Source of the DNA: Adiantum capillus-veneris
Lineage: Eukaryota > Streptophyta > Polypodiopsida > Polypodiales > Pteridaceae
Direction: 5' to 3'
DNA: 64,000 nucleotides
NCBI GenBank assembly: GCA_014529385.2
Contig: CM043962.1
Span: 127,231,470-127,295,469 of the forward strand
Shown here piece by piece: positions 20,085 to 30,724 of the stretch (within the stretch, counting starts at the first letter, position 1; every line of letters begins with the position of its first letter). A program made the translations under genes and the position numbers. The notes below the pieces were generated by a model, which did not search any database, was not told the origin of the DNA, and worked only from the letters and a program-made list of their open reading frames with translations.

Positions 20085-23000
20085 CTACTTTTCCAATTCC
20101 GCGTTTGGGTATGTCATCCACCTCTGTTCTTGTGTTTGGTTGTTCTTTAACCTAGCTTCGTAAGCTCTCATCATTGCGTCCAATGGTTCGTGTACTTTGT
20201 CGACTAGCACTGATCCCCCTGAGCTTAAGCTCGTTGTTTCTTTGATACTCTTTTGTTTCGTTCTTTCAGGGCTCATCTCTCGTTTCCCGTTTTGACTCTC
20301 AAGTTTTTCTAATCTATCTTTAGTTTGCTTTAGTTTCTCAGCTAGAATAGCGTCTTCACGTTCTTTTCTCAACTTCATGCGTGCTTTTCTAGCTTTCCAT
20401 GTGTTTCTCTGACTCCGCGGTCCTTGACTAACCACTTCAGTCGCTAACTTTCCATTCTCAGGTTCTCTAGTGGTTTTCTTAGCTTGAGCTCTAGTAACAA
20501 CTTGCGTTGGTATCAGAGTTTCATTTTTAGACCCACTGCTGGTAGGAATAGTTTCTAGCATATTCAATGTCGTCTTTTGCACTTTGTTTGGATTCTTTGA
20601 ACAATCCTCAATGAAGTGAGTAACCCCACACTCAGTGCAATAAGCGTTAATTCTAATGATTTCCGTATGTGGACAAACATTCATCAGATGGTCACCTCCA
20701 CACTTGTAACAGGGTCCTAGTGCTGGTCTTGGTCCCACTTGATTCGTCCTTTGTGGATAGGATGGTCTTTGTCCTGTTAACCCTCCATGAGCTATGAACA
20801 TCAATGTTCTTGCGTCCAAATTGTATCTCTCTTCATCAGAAGCACTTGTAACTGTTGGTGTTCCAACATTCCCAATCATGCCCCATGGTTCTGGTTGTTT
20901 GGGTTCTTCTGGTGGGTAATACACAATTGGAGACATGTGTGCACCAGATTCTTCATAATAGGCTTGAACAGGCACTAGGGCTTGTTCTTCCTGATTCTCT
21001 AAGGTTGGTGCATATCTAATGCCCACTAGTCTTGCTCCTGGTAAAGGTGGTTGTTGTCCCAATACCGGTTGCGGTCTTTCTATCCCCATAGGTCCTGGTA
21101 CATTTCCCGTTGGGTATCGAGGTACTGGATGTACCTGAGGTGGTGCTAATTGAGCAGGAGGTGCATACTGACGCTCCCTTACATACCCTTTGTTGTAATA
21201 GCACTCCTCTGTTGGATGGTTTGTCCATTTTTGCTCAATAGCACACCATTTCAGCGGTTTTGGCAATGGTTTTTGGTATGGTGCCATCCTTTTTAGAGAC
21301 TCTTCTATCATTTGCTCTACATGTGGCATGGTTGTTGTTTGAACATTCTTTTTAGTGGTAGTCTCGCTCGCTACGGAGGAAGAGCTACTGGATGCAAAAT
21401 CTGTATCCGCTGACACCTCTCCATAAACCGTACAGTTATCCACTAAGTACAATGCCTCTCTCGTTACTTGCTCGAAACTTGTACAAGCTTTCAAGTGCAA
21501 GTCCTTCTTGAGAGTGTCGTTTCTCAGTCCCTCAATAAAGAGAACAGATAGTCTGTCATCTTGTGGTCGTTCACGTACTGGACATCTCTCAATGTATTGT
21601 TTGAAGCGAAGTGAAGCTTCCTTCACTTTTTCGTGTTCTCTCTGTTTAAAAGCATATATTTGTGAGACCGTATTGTGCTTAATCCCTCGTTTTGAGAATT
21701 CCTCAGCAAACTCTCTTAGCAAATGGTCAATGTCATGGAATCCCCCTATGTTCAGTGGTTGAAACCATGTCAATGCCGTACCTTCTAGAGTAAGACCAAA
21801 TCCCTCGTATTGTGTATGGAAATCTGTTATTTGCTTAGCTCTTAAGACTTGCTTAAAGAGTGACACATGTGCATACGGATCTCCTGAACCACCATACTTC
21901 TTTGGCATACACTTCGCTACTTGAGATGGTCTCATAAGTCTATGGTCTGGTACCAATCTCATTGCTCCTGTGTCCCGGCTAAAGCTTTCTCTAGCATCAT
22001 GGACTTCATGGGTTACCCTTGTCGGTTCCCCTGCCCTGAATCTAGTACTAGGAGGTAAATGTGATGGTTCCACTTCGAACCTTGGACCTGGAGTGGTATA
22101 TGTGGGGATTGGAACTGCACTACCTCGATTCGTATCCATTGACTCTCTGAAATGTAATGATCCCATTGGTCCGGGCTTCGAGTACGGAGGTTGACTGAAA
22201 GAGTCAGCAGCCTGAGTTCTTTGTCCTCCTGTCGTCATTGGGTTTTGCCCTCCATTTGTTGGTGCTGGTCTTTGTGAGCTAGAAGTAACATAATACTGAT
22301 GTAGTGGTCCCCCAAAGTATGTATATCCTTCTAATTCTTTCTTGCCCATTGTTGAGTATTGCCTCCCATACTTGTCGTAAGCGGCAATTTTCACTTCCGA
22401 TCCCTCTGTGTAGGTAAAGACATAAAGTCTTTTTCGGTCTGTCAACTCTCCGGTGTAGGGTTCTTCACATCTATAATAGAGATCTTGCTCCCCATTATTA
22501 TATTTGTATAGCCCCACATAGATGTTATCAGTGTTGATCCTTGTAGTTTCATTCTCTCTTCTTAACCTCGCATCAGGGAAGTTCATTATTGGTGCCTTCT
22601 CCTCAAGTTCTTCATCTACTTTGGCTGTGGTGCCCATCAATCCCCACTTGTCCACAATGTTAGGGTTTAGGACTACCAAGTACATGGTACCCTCGTCATC
22701 TAGATATCTATCTCCGCTATAGCTCACAGGCACTAAGTCCTTGAACTCACTAGGTCTCTCTTCTATCTTTACACAATAGCGGTCCATTCCATCTTTGTAG
22801 ATCTTGGCACCTTGCTCATTGTCGTACTGGTATTTTATGAACAATAGCTTCATTGTGGCGGAAGGGTTTGATGATCCTGCTGCCATATTTTCTCTGTTGT
22901 TCAGGTTCAAGTGTTCCAAGTGTTCGGTGAAAATCTCGTAAGATCTCTCCGAAGAAGTATCAGAAACACTTCCTTCAAAGATCGGCTCTAATGGTTGCAC

Positions 23001-23102
23001 CCAACTTTGGTTTACACTTCCCTCGGTTGATATGACACTTGCTTGTTCCCCTTGTTTTGGTTGGTTATTCTGGAGGTTCCTGCCCGATCTCAAATTCATC
23101 AA
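20085..23102 (-). CDS. Gag of the giant element, 1,005 codons
   Basis: The structural protein of the virus-like particle. Residues about 1-380 are an N-terminal extension of unknown function, rich in Ser, Pro and Tyr. The retrotransposon gag domain follows at about 390-560 (KKYGGSGDPYAHVSLFKQVL, GTALTWFQPL, FSKRGIKHNT, FIEGLRNDTLKKDL). A Pro-rich segment leads to two zinc knuckles, CYKCGGDHLMNVC (DNA 20673-20711) and CTECGVTHFIEDC (20601-20639). Both have C-x2-C-x3-H-x4-C spacing, one residue shorter than the common form. The C-terminus is a charged coiled coil. At 1,005 codons it is far longer than the usual few hundred. The start is the first ATG after the leader and lies 165 bp from the first palindrome. 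The gene ends in TAG. Confidence 0.9.
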   Translation of the reverse strand: MMNLRSGRNLQNNQPKQGEQASVISTEGSVNQSWVQPLEPIFEGSVSDTSSERSYEIFTEHLEHLNLNNRENMAAGSSNPSATMKLLFIKYQYDNEQGAKIYKDGMDRYCVKIEERPSEFKDLVPVSYSGDRYLDDEGTMYLVVLNPNIVDKWGLMGTTAKVDEELEEKAPIMNFPDARLRRENETTRINTDNIYVGLYKYNNGEQDLYYRCEEPYTGELTDRKRLYVFTYTEGSEVKIAAYDKYGRQYSTMGKKELEGYTYFGGPLHQYYVTSSSQRPAPTNGGQNPMTTGGQRTQAADSFSQPPYSKPGPMGSLHFRESMDTNRGSAVPIPTYTTPGPRFEVEPSHLPPSTRFRAGEPTRVTHEVHDARESFSRDTGAMRLVPDHRLMRPSQVAKCMPKKYGGSGDPYAHVSLFKQVLRAKQITDFHTQYEGFGLTLEGTALTWFQPLNIGGFHDIDHLLREFAEEFSKRGIKHNTVSQIYAFKQREHEKVKEASLRFKQYIERCPVRERPQDDRLSVLFIEGLRNDTLKKDLHLKACTSFEQVTREALYLVDNCTVYGEVSADTDFASSSSSSVASETTTKKNVQTTTMPHVEQMIEESLKRMAPYQKPLPKPLKWCAIEQKWTNHPTEECYYNKGYVRERQYAPPAQLAPPQVHPVPRYPTGNVPGPMGIERPQPVLGQQPPLPGARLVGIRYAPTLENQEEQALVPVQAYYEESGAHMSPIVYYPPEEPKQPEPWGMIGNVGTPTVTSASDEERYNLDARTLMFIAHGGLTGQRPSYPQRTNQVGPRPALGPCYKCGGDHLMNVCPHTEIIRINAYCTECGVTHFIEDCSKNPNKVQKTTLNMLETIPTSSGSKNETLIPTQVVTRAQAKKTTREPENGKLATEVVSQGPRSQRNTWKARKARMKLRKEREDAILAEKLKQTKDRLEKLESQNGKREMSPERTKQKSIKETTSLSSGGSVLVDKVHEPLDAMMRAYEARLKNNQTQEQRWMTYPNAELEK

Positions 23103-24468
23103 TTCCCCTAAAGGACTTTAACTTTTCCATCTCGGCAATTTGTTTTCCCAAGTTTTTGTGGTCAGAATTGATCCAAACTGATTGATACTTGGTCAACTGT
23201 TTAATCTTGTCAGTTGGACAACTTCTGTTTCATCAAGTGAGAATTTTGTTGCAATAATGCTGAAAAAGACATTATACGCGTATGATGTCTTTTTTCACAG
23301 ATTTAGACTATTTTGGTTATGCTCACTCTCAGTAGCCCCCTTATGCTCTGTCCACTCACAAAATTTAGTTTGAACTATGTTTGAGCAAGTTATGGCTAAT
23401 TTAGGCTTTTCTTGGCAATTTCCCGCTTTTGACTTGTTTTGGGTCAATTGTGATCCAAATGGGATGAAACTTGAAATATAACCTCTAGACAGCTATTACA
23501 ATGGATCTGTGTTGGCAAAGTATCAAAATATGTCCAAAATTAGGTAAAAGACATCATACGTGTATGATGTCTTTTTCATCAATTTGGGTCAAGACTTGAT
23601 ATTTATGCTTTCTACAGTGTTTGTAACAATCTTGTCAGGTCAGATATCAAATTTAAGCAGTGGATGTGCTAAAAGACATTATACGCGTATGATGTCTTTT
23701 GTCTCAGATTTTGACTATTCTTGGTTTTAAGCCTTCTCCAATGTTTATAATTGAGTTTCAAGTGTTTTTGTCAGGTTTGAATGTAAAAACAAGATCTGAA
23801 TCCAAAATTTCCTATTCTTTGCGTTTCTTGGACTCCGACTTGTCTTTTTGGGTTTCTTTGAGTGTTAATGCTCTTGTTTTAAGTTGAAATTAGGGTATAA
23901 CTCCCCTTTTGAACACTCTGGTAAAGTCAAAATTTCTGTTTTGGTCTCTGTTTAGTCATTTAGACATCATACGCGTATGATGTCTAAAGTTGCAGATTTC
24001 CAGTTTTTTGGCACAGAATCCTTCCTAAAGCTTCCTCTAGTGCTCAGCAACTCCCAGATACACAGAAAATTTCTTTGACTTTTGTTTATTGCAAGTTTCA
24101 CTACTAACTCGACGGTTTAGTGATCTAACATGCAATCAACCATATCAAGCAAATACTCCAATGATTGCTAGCTCTAGATCAGGATAAAATGAAGTCCTAC
24201 CTAAGCTATTCCTAATCATAAAATGGGTTTGGTAATTGTGATTTTAAAGAGATCCACTGCCACTCACGGACTAGCAAATTCTTCTTCTATCAACAACTAC
24301 TCAACAACAACAAAACAACAAACAAATCTAAGCTAATCTAAAAATACTGTCAACACTCGAGATCTTCGGAGTCCACCACTCCTAGATCTTTTCTAACTAA
24401 AGTATACAAAGTAGTTCATACGACTCACCTCGTAGGATTAGTCTAAGGTCACCTACTTAGGGCTCTCG
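23103..24468 (-). promoter_or_regulatory. Gag leader with palindrome array 1
   Basis: The untranslated leader between primer site and gag start. It holds four 24-bp palindromes at 23267-23290, 23549-23572, 23674-23697 and 23962-23985, spaced 282, 125 and 288 bp. Copy 4 is perfect. Copies 1 and 3 have T at arm position 7. Copy 2 has CGTG in place of the central CGCG. A segment TGATCCAAATGGGATGAAAC at 23451 has its counterpart at 11031; both lie 184 bp from the first palindrome of their array. An AT- and CAA-rich tract at 24290-24340 precedes the primer site. Candidate roles are RNA dimerisation or packaging, or binding of a dimeric protein. Confidence 0.85.
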
Positions 24469-24486
24469 TCCCCGGCAACGGCGCCA
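24469..24486 (-). promoter_or_regulatory. Primer binding site for tRNA-Asp(GTC)
   Basis: On the minus strand the 18 nt TGGCGCCGTTGCCGGGGA is an exact complement of the 3' end of plant tRNA-Asp(GTC) as I know it, including the CCA. It lies 2 nt inside the LTR end, as expected for minus-strand priming. A tRNA-Asp primer is typical of Athila-type elements and supports that assignment. Confidence 0.93.
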
Positions 24487-25109
24487 AATGTTAGGGCGGT
24501 TACGCCGCTAGCGGAAGCTAAATAGCGAGAACTCAACCAACAACAGAATTTGTTAGACGAGGACGAAGCTTGACCCGCAGGCGCATGGAAACAACTAGGT
24601 GGGTGTCAAATCACCTACTCGACCTTCTAATGACAATCACTACTAAGGAAATCAAATCTAAGTTCTAAAATACGCAAGTGACTGAAATCCGTACTACGAA
24701 CGAATGCTATACGAAATAGGATCTAGAATCATTGAATCGATCTCAAACTCAAGGGGAAGTCTATACACTAGGTAAGAACAACACCCTAAAGACTTGAACT
24801 GCAAAATCAACCTATAACCACTCCGTGCGGTAAACGCGTATGAAAACAGGCCGAAAAATACAGGTGATCAAAACTTGACCCCGATGGTACCAATGTGTAG
24901 CTATACTCGTTGTGGTTCTATAGATATGCTGCACGCTCCATTCCGACACACGAGTTGGAAGAAAACTCACACCGAAGCTCCTAGGAACTTACCACACATA
25001 GAAGCCGATAGCGCGCACTCTTGGTATCTGTGCGTAGCTCTCGCTGTTGCTAACACAATGGCGGTGTCACTTCTCCAATGGCGGCTCCGTAGCTCGCGTA
25101 GCAAGTAGA

Positions 25110-25112
25110 TAA

Positions 25113-25173
<61 letters not shown>
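25110..25173. repeat. (CT)n microsatellite in the LTR
   Basis: About 30 uninterrupted CT units in the U5/R part of the LTR of the giant element; on the transcript strand it is (GA)n. Confidence 0.95.
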
Positions 25174-25175
<2 letters not shown>

Positions 25176-25245
25176 ACACAGTCACGGCGCTCAAAAACTC
25201 ACTTTGATTAATAATCTGAATCTCCTTAGGTTACAAAAACTTTGG

Positions 25246-25253
25246 CTTATATA
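25246..25253 (-). promoter_or_regulatory. TATA box of the giant element LTR
   Basis: Minus-strand TATATAAG, about 210 bp inside the outer LTR end and upstream of the (CT)n tract, a normal U3 position. Transcription would start some 25-35 bp further toward gag. Confidence 0.6.
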
Positions 25254-25462
25254 CCTGAGCCTTGGAGGTGAGAACATCTCTAACTAATTACATCAGCAAG
25301 TGAAATTACTTCGGAATTACAAGCTGGAAACTCAATTGAGTCCCGTTACTTAATGAATGGCTCAAATCAAAATTAATGTCCGAAAGACATTTATTACAAT
25401 CAATGGTTACAAAATGATGAGTGTGAGCAAAAATGTGGGTGTGATCCTCTGCTGGCTCAACA

Positions 25463-26180
25463 CTCTTAAAACTTGAAATATTACCTGGAGATGTTGCTTG
25501 TGTTCGTCTAATGAATTAGAGTAGATGATAATATCATCAAAGAACACTCCAGTGAAGGTTCGATGAGGCCTGAACTGCTTCTCCATCAAGCGGTTGAATG
25601 TGGCTGGTGCATTGGTCAATCCAAAAGGCATGACAATGTATTCATAAAGACCAAATGTGGTGCGAAATGCGGTCTTTACAATGTCTTGATCAACTATCCT
25701 TATTTGATGATAGCCACTTTTTAGGTCAATCCTACTAAAGTAGGTCGATCCTTGTAGCTTATCAAATAGGTCTTCTACCCATGGAACGGGAAACCTATTC
25801 TTGATAGTGATCCTATTTAGTGCTCTATAGTCGACACACATACGATATGTGTCGTCTTTCGTTTGCACTAATAGCACAGGTGAGAAAAATGGAGATGAGC
25901 TAGGCCTAACCATGCCCTTCTCAACTAACTCATGCACTTGCCGCATAATCTCCTCTTGTTGAGCTTGAGAAACTCTATAAGGAGGTTTGTTAGGCGGTGA
26001 ACTTCCTAGAAGAAGTTCAATTGCATGGTCATCATTACCTCGTTTAGGAGGTAGCTCACAAGGGATGTCGTTAATAAAAACATCTTGAAACCCCTTGAGA
26101 AAGTTGGATAACTCTAATTCCTTTTGGTTGCTTTTATTTTCTTTTCCTAAAGCATTAGGTTCATTTTGAGAATTTAACAA
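25463..26180 (-). pseudogene. Truncated RT of the older Ty3 chromovirus-type element
   Basis: Contains the N-terminal two thirds of a Ty3 RT: RVSQAQQEEIMRQVHELVEK, MVRPSSSPFFSPVLLVQTKD, TYFSRIDLKSGYHQIRI, EYIVMPFGLTNAPATFNRLM and the catalytic FFDD box. It is about 80-90% identical by eye to the RT of the element at 45.9-47.4 kb. Similarity stops at 25463, exactly where the LTR of the giant element begins, so RT, RNase H and integrase were split off by that insertion. The remaining 3' half was not found elsewhere in the window. Confidence 0.88.
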
Positions 26181-26800
26181 ATATCATGTACACGGAAATA
26201 GAGCTCTTTATTGACTTCTTGAAAGCGGGTGTATTTACAATGGGGATAGTGTTACCCATTTCCTTTGCATCTATATACATGTCTTTTTCCCTGAACTTAA
26301 AGGAGATTCTCCTTTCAAGAAATTTAACATCAGCAGCCAGGCGGTCAAACCATGGTGCCCCTAGGATTACATCCTCATGCTTGAGAGGAGAGATAAATAA
26401 GTCCCCTTTGTCCACATAGCCTTGGACATGAAGCCTCAATTTCCCGATTAAGGGAGTGACTGAAGCTTCTTGCCCCTTGAAGGCATTGTCTGCGGGTAGG
26501 ACATCTCCCATCTCGTAGGATTGTATGCCTAGCTTGGTGGCCAACTCTATAGATATAAAATTGTGAGTAGAACCAGGGTCAAAGAGAATAAAAGCATCAT
26601 GTTCTCTTACCTTTCCCCAAGCATGGCATAGAGGAGATCCTTTGTGATGAGTTTGGTGAGTCTCCTCCTCTTGGATTTCAACCAAGGAAGCTCTAGGAGG
26701 ATCTTGGAGGTTGTTCTTTTGGGGACAAGCGCGGTACGCATGCCCTTGTTCGCCGCACTTGAAACACCGGTTATCCTTGCGATAACGCTCAAGCTCTTCA
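26161..26800 (-). pseudogene. Zinc knuckle and protease of the older Ty3 element
   Basis: A canonical CCHC knuckle, CFKCGEQGHAYRACP (around 26755), is followed by a retropepsin: FILFDPGSTHNFIS, then DVILGAPWFDRL. The active-site triad reads Asp-Pro-Gly rather than Asp-Ser/Thr-Gly, which should weaken or abolish activity unless it is a lineage variant. A linker ending IKSSISVYMIFVK leads to RT and matches the start of pol in the 47.4 kb element. Confidence 0.8.
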
Positions 26801-28187
26801 GGAGAGAGTTTGTTCTTACCTTTGTAAACTCCCTTCTCTTTAGCTTTGTTGGAGTTTCCCTTATGAGACTTTTGGACATTGTCCTTCCTCTTAGGCTCAT
26901 TGGAACCCTTGTTTTTCGGGGGCTTATTATTTCTTTTAGCCCCCGTTTGGAAATTGATTCGTGACTTGCCACCATAGTATGGTGTATTACCGCCGATATG
27001 GTACGTGGCCTTTGGGAGTTGACATACTCCGCCATTTCTTCAGTTAAGACCGCACAAAATTGTTGCTTTTTCTCTCCAAAATCCAACTTTTTAAAGACAG
27101 TGGCTTTGAGTTGTAGGTCCCAAAACTTGTCTACATATTTGTGGATGGATTCATTGGGAGAGAGCGTTAAGCTTCGCCATTCGGTGAGTACTTTGTCTTT
27201 GGCATCGGTGGCCAAAAACTGCTTCATAATGGAAGCTCTTAAAGCTCTTAGACCACCATTGCCTGGCGGACTTTTGAAAGTGCATAGCTACATGGCATAG
27301 CTTAGAGGACTCAGTGAAGCCCTCATCTCCAAACGCCGCATCGAACTGTTGGATAAAGGCCAAGACTTTGTCCGTAGCACCAAAGGTGCCATCATAGGTA
27401 AGGAAAGAGATGCTCTTCCCTCCCTCTTTGAACTTCTTCAGCTTGGATGACCTCTTCCATGCGGCATAGGATTTCCTATGGCCTCTTCTTTTTTATGGTT
27501 CAAAGGTTGCACCATCACTTTCTTCAGAAGGTGAAGAATTTGAAGAAGGTAGAGAAGAGGGTGACCTCTTTCTTGCCTTTTTCTTGTCTTGATCTTCGTC
27601 GTCTTTACCATCACTTTCATAAGAGGAAGAGGATGAAGAAGATGGAGAAGAGGGTGTCCTCTTTCTCACCTTTTTCTTCTCTTGATTTTTATCATCCCTC
27701 TTTGAATTATGGCATGGAGAAGAGTGTGATGGTCTTCTCCGCTTTGGTGGTGATGGAGAGCTTTTAGCCCGCCGTCTTTGTGGAGCCATCTCCGCTGAGG
27801 TGGCGGGAGACTCACTTATTTCTTGTTCCTTTGGTGGAGGCTCTTGAGTTCTCCTTTGGGAAGGAGATGCATCATCAAGAAGTAAATTTTTGAGCCCTTC
27901 GTATGGATTCTCTTCTTCTTCCCGAATCGGAGAGAGACCTCTTTTGGGAGTCTCACAAGGAGGCTTCCTAGGTGTTCTCTCATCATGGTGATGAGCTTGG
28001 AGAATCCCGTGAGCACGGAGCTGCTGTTGCACTTCACTTTGGAGAGATGTATTGCCCATGGCTTGTTGAAGCCTAGAAACAAGATAGTTAACAAGCATTG
28101 AAGCATCATTAGTAGCTTGCTCATGAGCAAAATCAAAGTTATCAACATTAATTTCACTCTCTTTACTATTGTTAGCCATTCTAACAA
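26800..28187 (-). pseudogene. Gag of the older Ty3 element
   Basis: Begins with a segment homologous to the 47.7 kb element (DFAHEQATNDASMLVNYLVS, LQQAMGN). A Ser/Lys/Arg-rich region with short runs of Ser follows (28000-27490), then the gag core near 27300-27000 (FQKSARQWWSK, HRMAKLNALS and, in another frame, a LTLSPNESIHKYVDKFWDLQ block). Frames change at least twice, so no single open gag remains. The start is near 28179, some 370 bp from the primer site. Confidence 0.75.
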
Positions 28188-28549
28188 CTTTTAGGTGTAC
28201 TTTGGCACTTCAAGCCCTAGTTGCTACTCCTCTTTACCCCTTTAGAAAAATCACTCAAGCTACTGTACCCGCGGCTCGAATACCATTAATTGAAAGGAAT
28301 AGAAGAGAGGGTCTTTCGACACCAAAACAGGAGCGGCTCCTGTCAAGTGTCTAATAGCTCAATAGTGGTTAAGCCGTAGGCAACAAGCCCCGTAGCTCTC
28401 GACGGTGATGCCCCGTTAACTGCACAAAGGCAAGCGCACTGCAAGGCTGAAAAATCCCTATTCTACTTACTCACAGGCAATTAATAATACCAACCATTTA
28501 TAGCTAGCTTGAGGACCTCCCTTCTTGAGCAAGAAAAGAGAAACCTTGT

Positions 28550-28561
28550 GCTCTGATACCA
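28550..28561 (-). promoter_or_regulatory. Primer binding site for initiator tRNA-Met
   Basis: Minus-strand TGGTATCAGAGC, the standard complement of the 3' end of plant initiator tRNA-Met, 1 nt from the LTR edge at 28563. It sets the orientation of the older Ty3 element and marks 28563-30172 as its 5' LTR. Confidence 0.92.
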
Positions 28562-28562
28562 A

Positions 28563-30172
28563 TGTAACATTTAATGGCCTAAAAACTTGTGTGTAGCGGA
28601 AATTAGCATTAACATAGTGGGCATTTCATTAGAATAGATTCCTAATGAGAATTACAAGAGTGCTTGGGTGGAGAGAGCAACAAAAATCATAACACCTAGT
28701 TAGATAGCATCAACAATACTTTCAAAAGAGAGATAAATTAAGCTATTGACAACAGTTGAGGACCGGATTTGCATGGAGCCGGTCCCCCCTCCAAAAGGCT
28801 TTGTATTATGGTTTCTCCCATCAAGAGACACATTGTACAATAAAATTCTTTGTGTTCCTTCAAGACTAGCTAGTGCAATGAAGATGAAAGCTTCATGCAC
28901 TAAGCAAAACACTTAGTAAACACAACTTTAATTATCCCCGTTCTCAGACCCAAGACCTCACACACCTTCGAAGATGGTGAGAGCTAGAAGGGTAGGAGAG
29001 CAGATTGAGAGGAAGAAGGAGTATCTTACGAGAAAGATGTACATCTCCTCACATAGTCACTCATATTAGCATAGCTTTAGCTTAGTAATTAGTTTGATAG
29101 AGGAGATGAGCATGCATTGAAGCTTGGCTCTTGGTTGGATTTGCATCCACAAGCCAAGAGTGTGTGGATGTAGGCTTCTATCTCACAAGCTTGGAGTAGG
29201 TGATGAGCTCTCCATTAAAGCTTGGGAAGAGATAGTCTTCTATTTTTTCACACATGAGATTGTGTGAGTGTGTGTGTGATAATGCCTTGCAAAAATCAGC
29301 CCCCTCTCTCTCTTGGGCGAGCCCTCTTGCTATTTGCTCCTGCAGGCTCCCCATTGGACCTCCCCAAGTCAAAAGACAATGGCTATTAAGCAGCATAAGT
29401 GATAGCCTTCTGACATGTGTCCCCCTTTTCCCTTTTGTGAGAGCTTAATCAATTAAACTTAATTGATTTAAATGAATTAAATCCCCATTGGACCTTTCCC
29501 CATTCTGACCAATAGGAATTAAGTAGCCCATTGGGCTGCTCAATTCCTATTGGACCCCTTCACAGGCTGTGCAATAATCATCCACGAGACTTAATTTTCA
29601 TTGGTTCTTTTTATTAAGTGTTTTTAAAATTAATTAGGCTAAATTTACTCTAGCCTATTTCTCATTGGTCCACTTCAAGGGTCATCCAATAGCAATTGGG
29701 CACACCTTGTGGGCATCTGGGCTAGGGAGCTGACATGTGTCCCTAATTCCCTTTGTGTAAAGGGATCTTGTGTGTGTGTGTGTGTGTGTGTGGCCTTCTC
29801 TCTCATCCCCTACTTGCCAGGCTCGCCCCCTCCTATGTAGGGATATGCAAGACTTTTTTGGTCACACACAAAGCATCCAATTTCCCCTAGGGTTGACCTT
29901 TGGACACAACCTTTGAATTTTGGAACCTTAGCATTTTGGAAGTCTTAATGGGCTGAACCTTAGGGTCTTTTTAGCCCATTGTTGCACATGTCTCTTTTGC
30001 AAATGCCCCCCCCCTTTGGATCCCTATTTTCCCTCCTTTGGATCCCTATTGTGGCCGGTCTGCTAGCTTAACCAATATTCTAGCTTTTTCTCCCCTGGCA
30101 CTTCCCCACATTAAATGATCAGTTTAATATGAGAAAATCATTTAGGAGAATTAGATATTGATTGTTATGACA
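28563..30172 (-). mobile_element. 5' LTR of the older Ty3 element
   Basis: A 1,610-bp LTR, TGTAACATTTAATGG...GTTATGACA, colinear with the solo LTR at 2735-4310. It contains a (TG)n tract near 29770 and the GGACCGG/CCGGTCC hairpin at 28760-28785. The outer flank is A-rich (30173-30177 AAAAA). The partner 3' LTR was separated by the insertion of the giant element or deleted. Whether the solo LTR at 2.7 kb is related by descent cannot be decided; it has its own target duplication, so it was an independent insertion. Confidence 0.88.
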
Positions 30173-30724
30173 AAAAATATGTCCATTCGGTGATTATACG
30201 AGATTTTGGTGTATAATGACGTTTTATACGTATATTTTTTAACAATACGGGTGTATAAATGCAGCACAGATTTACCATTAGGAAAATTTTGAACTCATTT
30301 TTGGGCCTTTTAAGAGTGCCACATCATCAAATTTGTACAAAAGAAAGCAACCCGGTAGACCCCTCTAAATATTGCTTAGAACCCCATGATATGACCTATC
30401 ATTGGAAAGTTCTTGAAAAATGGATTCTAAAGAGCCAAGGTCTGAAAAGTTTGGATGACTTCTATGAAAGTTATGCCATTTTTTTTCAATCAGCCAAGTT
30501 TTGTTACCATTACGGTAATCTAAAATCACCTTTTTCTAGATCTACATGAAGGCAATGTCCGATACATGCATGCTATATGTCAATAGATAGCATTTGAAGA
30601 GTACATTCTAAATATCCAGCCTCTGACAAGTTTGGACCTTGTTTGCAAAAAATTTACCGATCCCCACTTTTTGAAAGCTATGCCACATCAACAATTCTTA
30701 CAAGGCCCATTTTTTAGTCCAAAC
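30173..30724. other. No gene recognised
   Basis: AT-rich sequence with a plus-strand frame of 96 codons at 30259-30549 that matches nothing I know. TATA-like and short palindromic AT motifs occur near 30195-30245. Confidence 0.4.

Larger units (their letters stand above)
24489..25462 (-). mobile_element. 5' LTR of the giant Athila/Tat-like element
   Basis: A 974-bp LTR bounded by TGTTAGGGC at the primer-site side and GGCTCAACA at the outer side, giving TGTT...AACA termini. The inner end is fixed by the tRNA-Asp primer site. The outer end is fixed by the interrupted RT gene of the host element, whose similarity to the 46.6 kb homologue stops at 25463. The LTR carries a (CT)n tract at 25110-25173. 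The duplicated target would be CTCTT (25463-25467) if the insertion followed the usual 5-bp rule. The partner LTR at the left end of the element was not found in the window. Confidence 0.85.

Noticed and set aside
24828-24842. AAACGCGTATGA in the LTR as a tenth palindrome
   Set aside because: Only part of one arm is present and the dyad is not extended.
2735-30172. The LTRs at 2.7 and 28.6 kb as the two ends of one 27-kb element
   Set aside because: The left copy has its own AAAAG duplication on both sides and no polypurine tract, so it is a solo LTR.
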